NCBI GenBank assembly: GCA_015055625.1
Contig: SVHU01000003.1
Span: forward strand, 96,008 to 160,007
Reading direction: 5' to 3'
From: Clostridiales bacterium
GTDB taxonomy: Bacteria; Bacillota; Clostridia; Christensenellales; Pumilibacteraceae
Length of the DNA stretch: 64,000 bases
Under the pieces are notes generated by a model. That model made no database searches, had not been told where the DNA came from, and saw only the letters and a program-made list of their open reading frames with translations. Made by a program: the position numbers and the translations under genes. Positions 61,567 through 64,000 of this stretch are shown here, piece after piece (positions within the stretch are counted from its first letter, which is position 1; each line of letters begins with the position of its first letter).

Positions 61567-63081
61567 ATGATAAAAATACCTAAAGTAATAAACACATGTG
61601 ATGACCAATACGTTTGCTGGGCGCATACGGAATGGAAACACTATACAAATAGCAATGAGGCTATATTCAAATTGTTAAACACCGATTTTGAGGTTACGGT
61701 TAATAATATTCCATGTGCCGTTAGAGAATGTCGTGTTTCTGCAATTCCATTTAACAGACCTTGGCCTGGAAAACAAAGGGCTTATAATCAAAGTGAATCT
61801 GCAGGATTTATATCCTTCTCGGCAAACGAAACAGTAGAATTAAAAGTCAAAAGAAAACAATCCTTTGACAAAGCAATCGTAAGACCGTTATCAAAAAAAG
61901 TCAACACTACTGTTTTGGATGATGAAGTTGTGTTTGTATTAAGTGAACACGGACAATACGTTTTGGAATTTGGAAACACCCACAACGCTCTTCACATATT
62001 CTTCAATGAATTAAAAGACTATGCTGAAGCAAAAGACGCTACAATTTATTTTGGTCCCGGAATACATTTCCCCGGTATAATAACCTTGCGCGACAATGAT
62101 AAAGTGTATATTGATGAAGAAGCAGTCGTTTTCGGCTCAATCTATTCTAAAGGCGCTAAAAACGTTAAAATCTTCGGCGGTGGCGTTTTGGACAATTCAA
62201 ACGAAGAAAGAATAACTGAACATTGCTATGAAAACCACACCAAAGGAACGTTCAGAATTTACAACTGTGAAAATTTAGACGTATCTGATATTATTTTGAC
62301 CAATTCTTCAACTTGGGCTATGTCTATGTTTAACTGCAAAAATATACACGTTGATAACGTCAAAATTGTCGGACATTGGAGATACAATACGGATGGAATT
62401 GATATCGTTAACTCTGAAAACATACTTATTGAGAATAGCTTTATAAGATCTTTTGACGACACCATATCAATTAAAGCAATTTACTGTTACCCAAAGCCGA
62501 TACAAAACATCACCATAAACAATTGCGTTATGTGGTGTGGCTGGGGTAAAAATTGTGAAATAGGCATTGAAACTGACGGAATTGAATATAAAAATATTAT
62601 GTTTAAGAATTGTGACCTGATACACAATTCATTAGCTGCTATGTGCATTTCCAACGGAAATCAAGCAGATATTCACGACATTCTATTTGAAAATATGAAC
62701 GTTGAATTTCAAATAGACACAATGGAGGAAGTTGTTCAAAAGAAAGACGAACAAGAATATGAAAGTACGCACAAAACTATGCCTCCGTGCCTTATTAGAA
62801 ACTTAATACAAAAATATAATATAAGAAAATCCAGCAAAGACGGATTTGAGCGTAAGTATAGTGAAAAATTAGGTAACATTCACGACGTCGTCTATAAACA
62901 CATAAACATCTATACGGACGATAACAGTTTAATACCTATCATAACGATAAAAACACCATGCTGTGAAAACAAATTAAAGAATTTCAAATTAGAGAACTTC
63001 TACTTAAACGGCAAAAAAATAGAAAACCTTGATTGTTTTGAAAAAGATTTTGAAAACGTTGAAAATATCAATATAAAATAA
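61567..63081 (+). CDS. GH28-like parallel beta-helix glycosidase
   Basis: 504 residues, no signal peptide. After an N-terminal beta domain (1-140), the beta-helix shows RYNTDGIDIVNSENILIENS and SFDDTISIKA, the NTD and DD acidic motifs of polygalacturonase-type GH28 enzymes, with repeated coils (VKIFGGGVLDN, CKNIHVDNVKIVG). The G-H-G and R-I-K motifs are not clear, so a related family (GH49-like or unclassified) is possible. Divergent from the AraC gene. Confidence 0.8.
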   Translation: MIKIPKVINTCDDQYVCWAHTEWKHYTNSNEAIFKLLNTDFEVTVNNIPCAVRECRVSAIPFNRPWPGKQRAYNQSESAGFISFSANETVELKVKRKQSFDKAIVRPLSKKVNTTVLDDEVVFVLSEHGQYVLEFGNTHNALHIFFNELKDYAEAKDATIYFGPGIHFPGIITLRDNDKVYIDEEAVVFGSIYSKGAKNVKIFGGGVLDNSNEERITEHCYENHTKGTFRIYNCENLDVSDIILTNSSTWAMSMFNCKNIHVDNVKIVGHWRYNTDGIDIVNSENILIENSFIRSFDDTISIKAIYCYPKPIQNITINNCVMWCGWGKNCEIGIETDGIEYKNIMFKNCDLIHNSLAAMCISNGNQADIHDILFENMNVEFQIDTMEEVVQKKDEQEYESTHKTMPPCLIRNLIQKYNIRKSSKDGFERKYSEKLGNIHDVVYKHINIYTDDNSLIPIITIKTPCCENKLKNFKLENFYLNGKKIENLDCFEKDFENVENINIK

Positions 63082-63129
63082 ATTATTCATCCTTTGTCAG
63101 AAAGTTTCTTTGTGTTTGGTTAAGGGGGC

Positions 63130-63311
63130 GTTTGCGGTGCGAAGGCACACTCCCAAACTAAATACTAACAGCAGTTGATTACTTGCTTTGTTAAAGAACA
63201 AATATTGGGTCAAGCGTCACGTTTGCGGTGCGGAGGCACACTACCAAACTAAATACTAACAGCGGTTGATTACTTGCTTTGTTAAAGAACAAATATTGGG
63301 TCAAGCGTCAC
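63130..63311. repeat. Intergenic repeat block B (two 91-bp direct repeats)
   Basis: Two nearly identical 91-base units (63130-63220 and 63221-63311) run from GTTTGCGGTGCG to GGGTCAAGCGTCAC. The segment TTACTTGCTTTGTTAAAG also occurs in block A at about 48281, so the blocks belong to one dispersed family. Confidence 0.88.
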
Positions 63312-63360
63312 GCTTGCGTTGAGGCTATGCTGAAACGGTCACCACTTAAACACATAATAA

Positions 63361-63390
63361 AAAAGGCACCTTTATCTAGGTGCCTTTTTT
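63361..63390. terminator. Bidirectional terminator
   Basis: AAAAGGCACC and GGTGCCTTTTTT arms with a short loop; strong stem and T-run in either direction. It separates the repeat block from the GC-rich remnant. Confidence 0.85.
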
Positions 63391-63400
63391 ATTATGGCAT

Positions 63401-63462
63401 ACAAGCCCCAACTCTATACAATGCACCGCTTTTTTATAGGGTGGTGCATTTTTTGCGGCTTG
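63401..63462. repeat. Nested inverted repeat at the junction to GC-rich DNA
   Basis: ATGCACC and GGTGCAT arms lie inside ACAAGCC and GGCTTGT arms. It marks the left boundary of the GC-rich segment and may be an end of a former mobile element. Confidence 0.5.
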
Positions 63463-63546
63463 TTCTCGCAATTCTCCGCAAACGGACAATGGGGACACAA
63501 AGGACAAACGGCAAGGTTGCCCCTGCCGTCTGTGGTATAAGGTTGT

Positions 63547-63738
63547 TTATTGCCGTTCCGGTTCGGTCAAGACCTCAATGGCAATCCGCATCCCAAGCCG
63601 AAAAGCGTATACGAATATTTCACGCTCATTGATTTGCGTCAGCTCGGCATAGCAATCGTCAAACTTCTCAAGCGTTTCCTTTTGCTTGTCCGTCAGCATT
63701 CCGAGGAGCGCATCGCGGTGGTCGGCAATGTAGCCCAT
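63547..63738 (-). pseudogene. Truncated DUF6809-like small protein
   Basis: The frame reads LTDKQKETLEKFDDCYAELT then FVYAFRLGMRIAIEVL, the C-terminal two thirds of a small helical protein common in clostridial integrative elements. In-frame codons continue upstream (KAVKEL) to a stop near 63780, and the usual N-terminus is missing. Higher GC than the rest of the window supports foreign origin. Confidence 0.55.
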
Positions 63739-63819
63739 CAGCTCCTTGACCGCCTTCGTCCCCTCTCTGCAACCACTCTATCAATGTTTTTTAAAGGGCA
63801 TGGCATCAGTGATCTTAAC

Positions 63820-63990
63820 TTAGGTCATAGGATTCTGTATGTCATCGAGTGGCGGGGTGAGCCATTCCTTAAGCTGATCCTCCTCGACCACCTCAAAGGT
63901 GATGCCGTCACGTCCGGTTTCTCTGCAATATTTCTCAATGGGGCTACCCACCTTGCCTCCGACTACAAGTTTCCAAGTACAGGTACACAT
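63820..63990 (-). pseudogene. Fragment of an unknown mobile-element protein
   Basis: A 56-codon frame with GSPIEKYCRETGRDGITFEV and EDQLKEWLTPPLDD, GC-rich, open toward the window edge. It may be the C-terminal part of a larger gene that continues past 64000. Family not recognised. Confidence 0.4.
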
Positions 63991-64000
63991 CACATTTAAT

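Noticed and set aside
63279..63999. Plus-strand frames of 117 and 149 codons at the right edge
   Set aside because: They cross repeats and a strong terminator or run antisense to the recognisable fragment; no ribosome-binding site.

Overview
The window looks like a chromosomal segment of an uncultured, low-GC, gut-type clostridial Bacillota. The DNA is AT-rich, AGGAGG ribosome-binding sites precede most starts, vegetative (TTGACA/TATAAT) promoters are common, and there is a tandem glycine riboswitch, a collagen-like BclA-type protein, several plant or host glycan-degrading enzymes and SpoVK/CbbX-type AAA domains. No rRNA, tRNA, CRISPR array or phage structural gene was seen.

The left 36 kb is one accessory superlocus, every gene of which reads on the minus strand. 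From its upstream end (36.1 kb) to the window edge it comprises seven units. (G) A large protein with a DxDxD double-psi beta-barrel polymerase signature, resembling QDE-1/eukaryotic-type RNA-dependent RNA polymerases. (F) Five tiny proteins followed by a Vps4-like AAA ATPase with an MIT-like N-terminus. (E) An SF2/SNF2-type helicase, a MoxR-like AAA ATPase and a metallopeptidase-vWA protein. (D) A small membrane protein, four paralogous HslV/proteasome-beta-like Ntn-hydrolase proteins, a soluble FtsH-like AAA-metalloprotease and a MYG1-like DHH nuclease. (C) A WYL/WCX ligand-sensor regulator with its own promoter and operator. (B) A tiny membrane protein, an ESCRT-III/Snf7-like protein, an MIT + CbbX-type AAA + Vps4-type AAA protein, an SPFH/YdjI-like protein and a second ESCRT-III-like coiled-coil protein. 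(A) A protein kinase, PP2C phosphatase and TerY-like vWA triad, a HEPN-like protein, a 1907-residue intracellular BspA-type LRR protein, a second vWA protein, a Sel1-repeat protein and a third vWA protein cut by the window edge. Promoters and leader palindromes separate the units.

Read together, the superlocus combines (i) RNA/DNA handling (polymerase, helicase, nuclease, HEPN-like), (ii) compartmentalised proteolysis (Ntn proteins, FtsH-like), (iii) membrane remodelling (ESCRT-III-like, Vps4-like, SPFH), and (iv) phosphorylation and vWA/LRR/Sel1 scaffolding or sensing. The whole is plausibly controlled by a WYL sensor. I infer a stress-response or anti-parasite system; no single gene proves that role. 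Two neighbouring genes share a C-terminal acidic tag ending D-D-W-x-D-L, and the DNA across their gene junctions is duplicated, suggesting modular gene swapping.

From 36.1 to 41.5 kb lie housekeeping-type accessory genes: a phosphotriesterase-family hydrolase, two sugar-isomerase-like TIM barrels, an AGCS amino-acid symporter under a tandem glycine riboswitch, and a BFD-like [2Fe-2S] protein. From 41.7 to 48.4 kb are a MATE exporter, an unknown protein, an FAD-dependent oxidoreductase, two paralogous lipoproteins and a block of intergenic repeats. From 48.4 to 63.1 kb is a carbohydrate and surface region (sialidase-like, GH32, GH39-like, GH43, GH28-like, a repeat-rich SGNH lipoprotein, a collagen-like protein) with an XRE switch, an AraC regulator and a folate enzyme. 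The last 0.6 kb is visibly more GC-rich and holds truncated mobile-element remnants.
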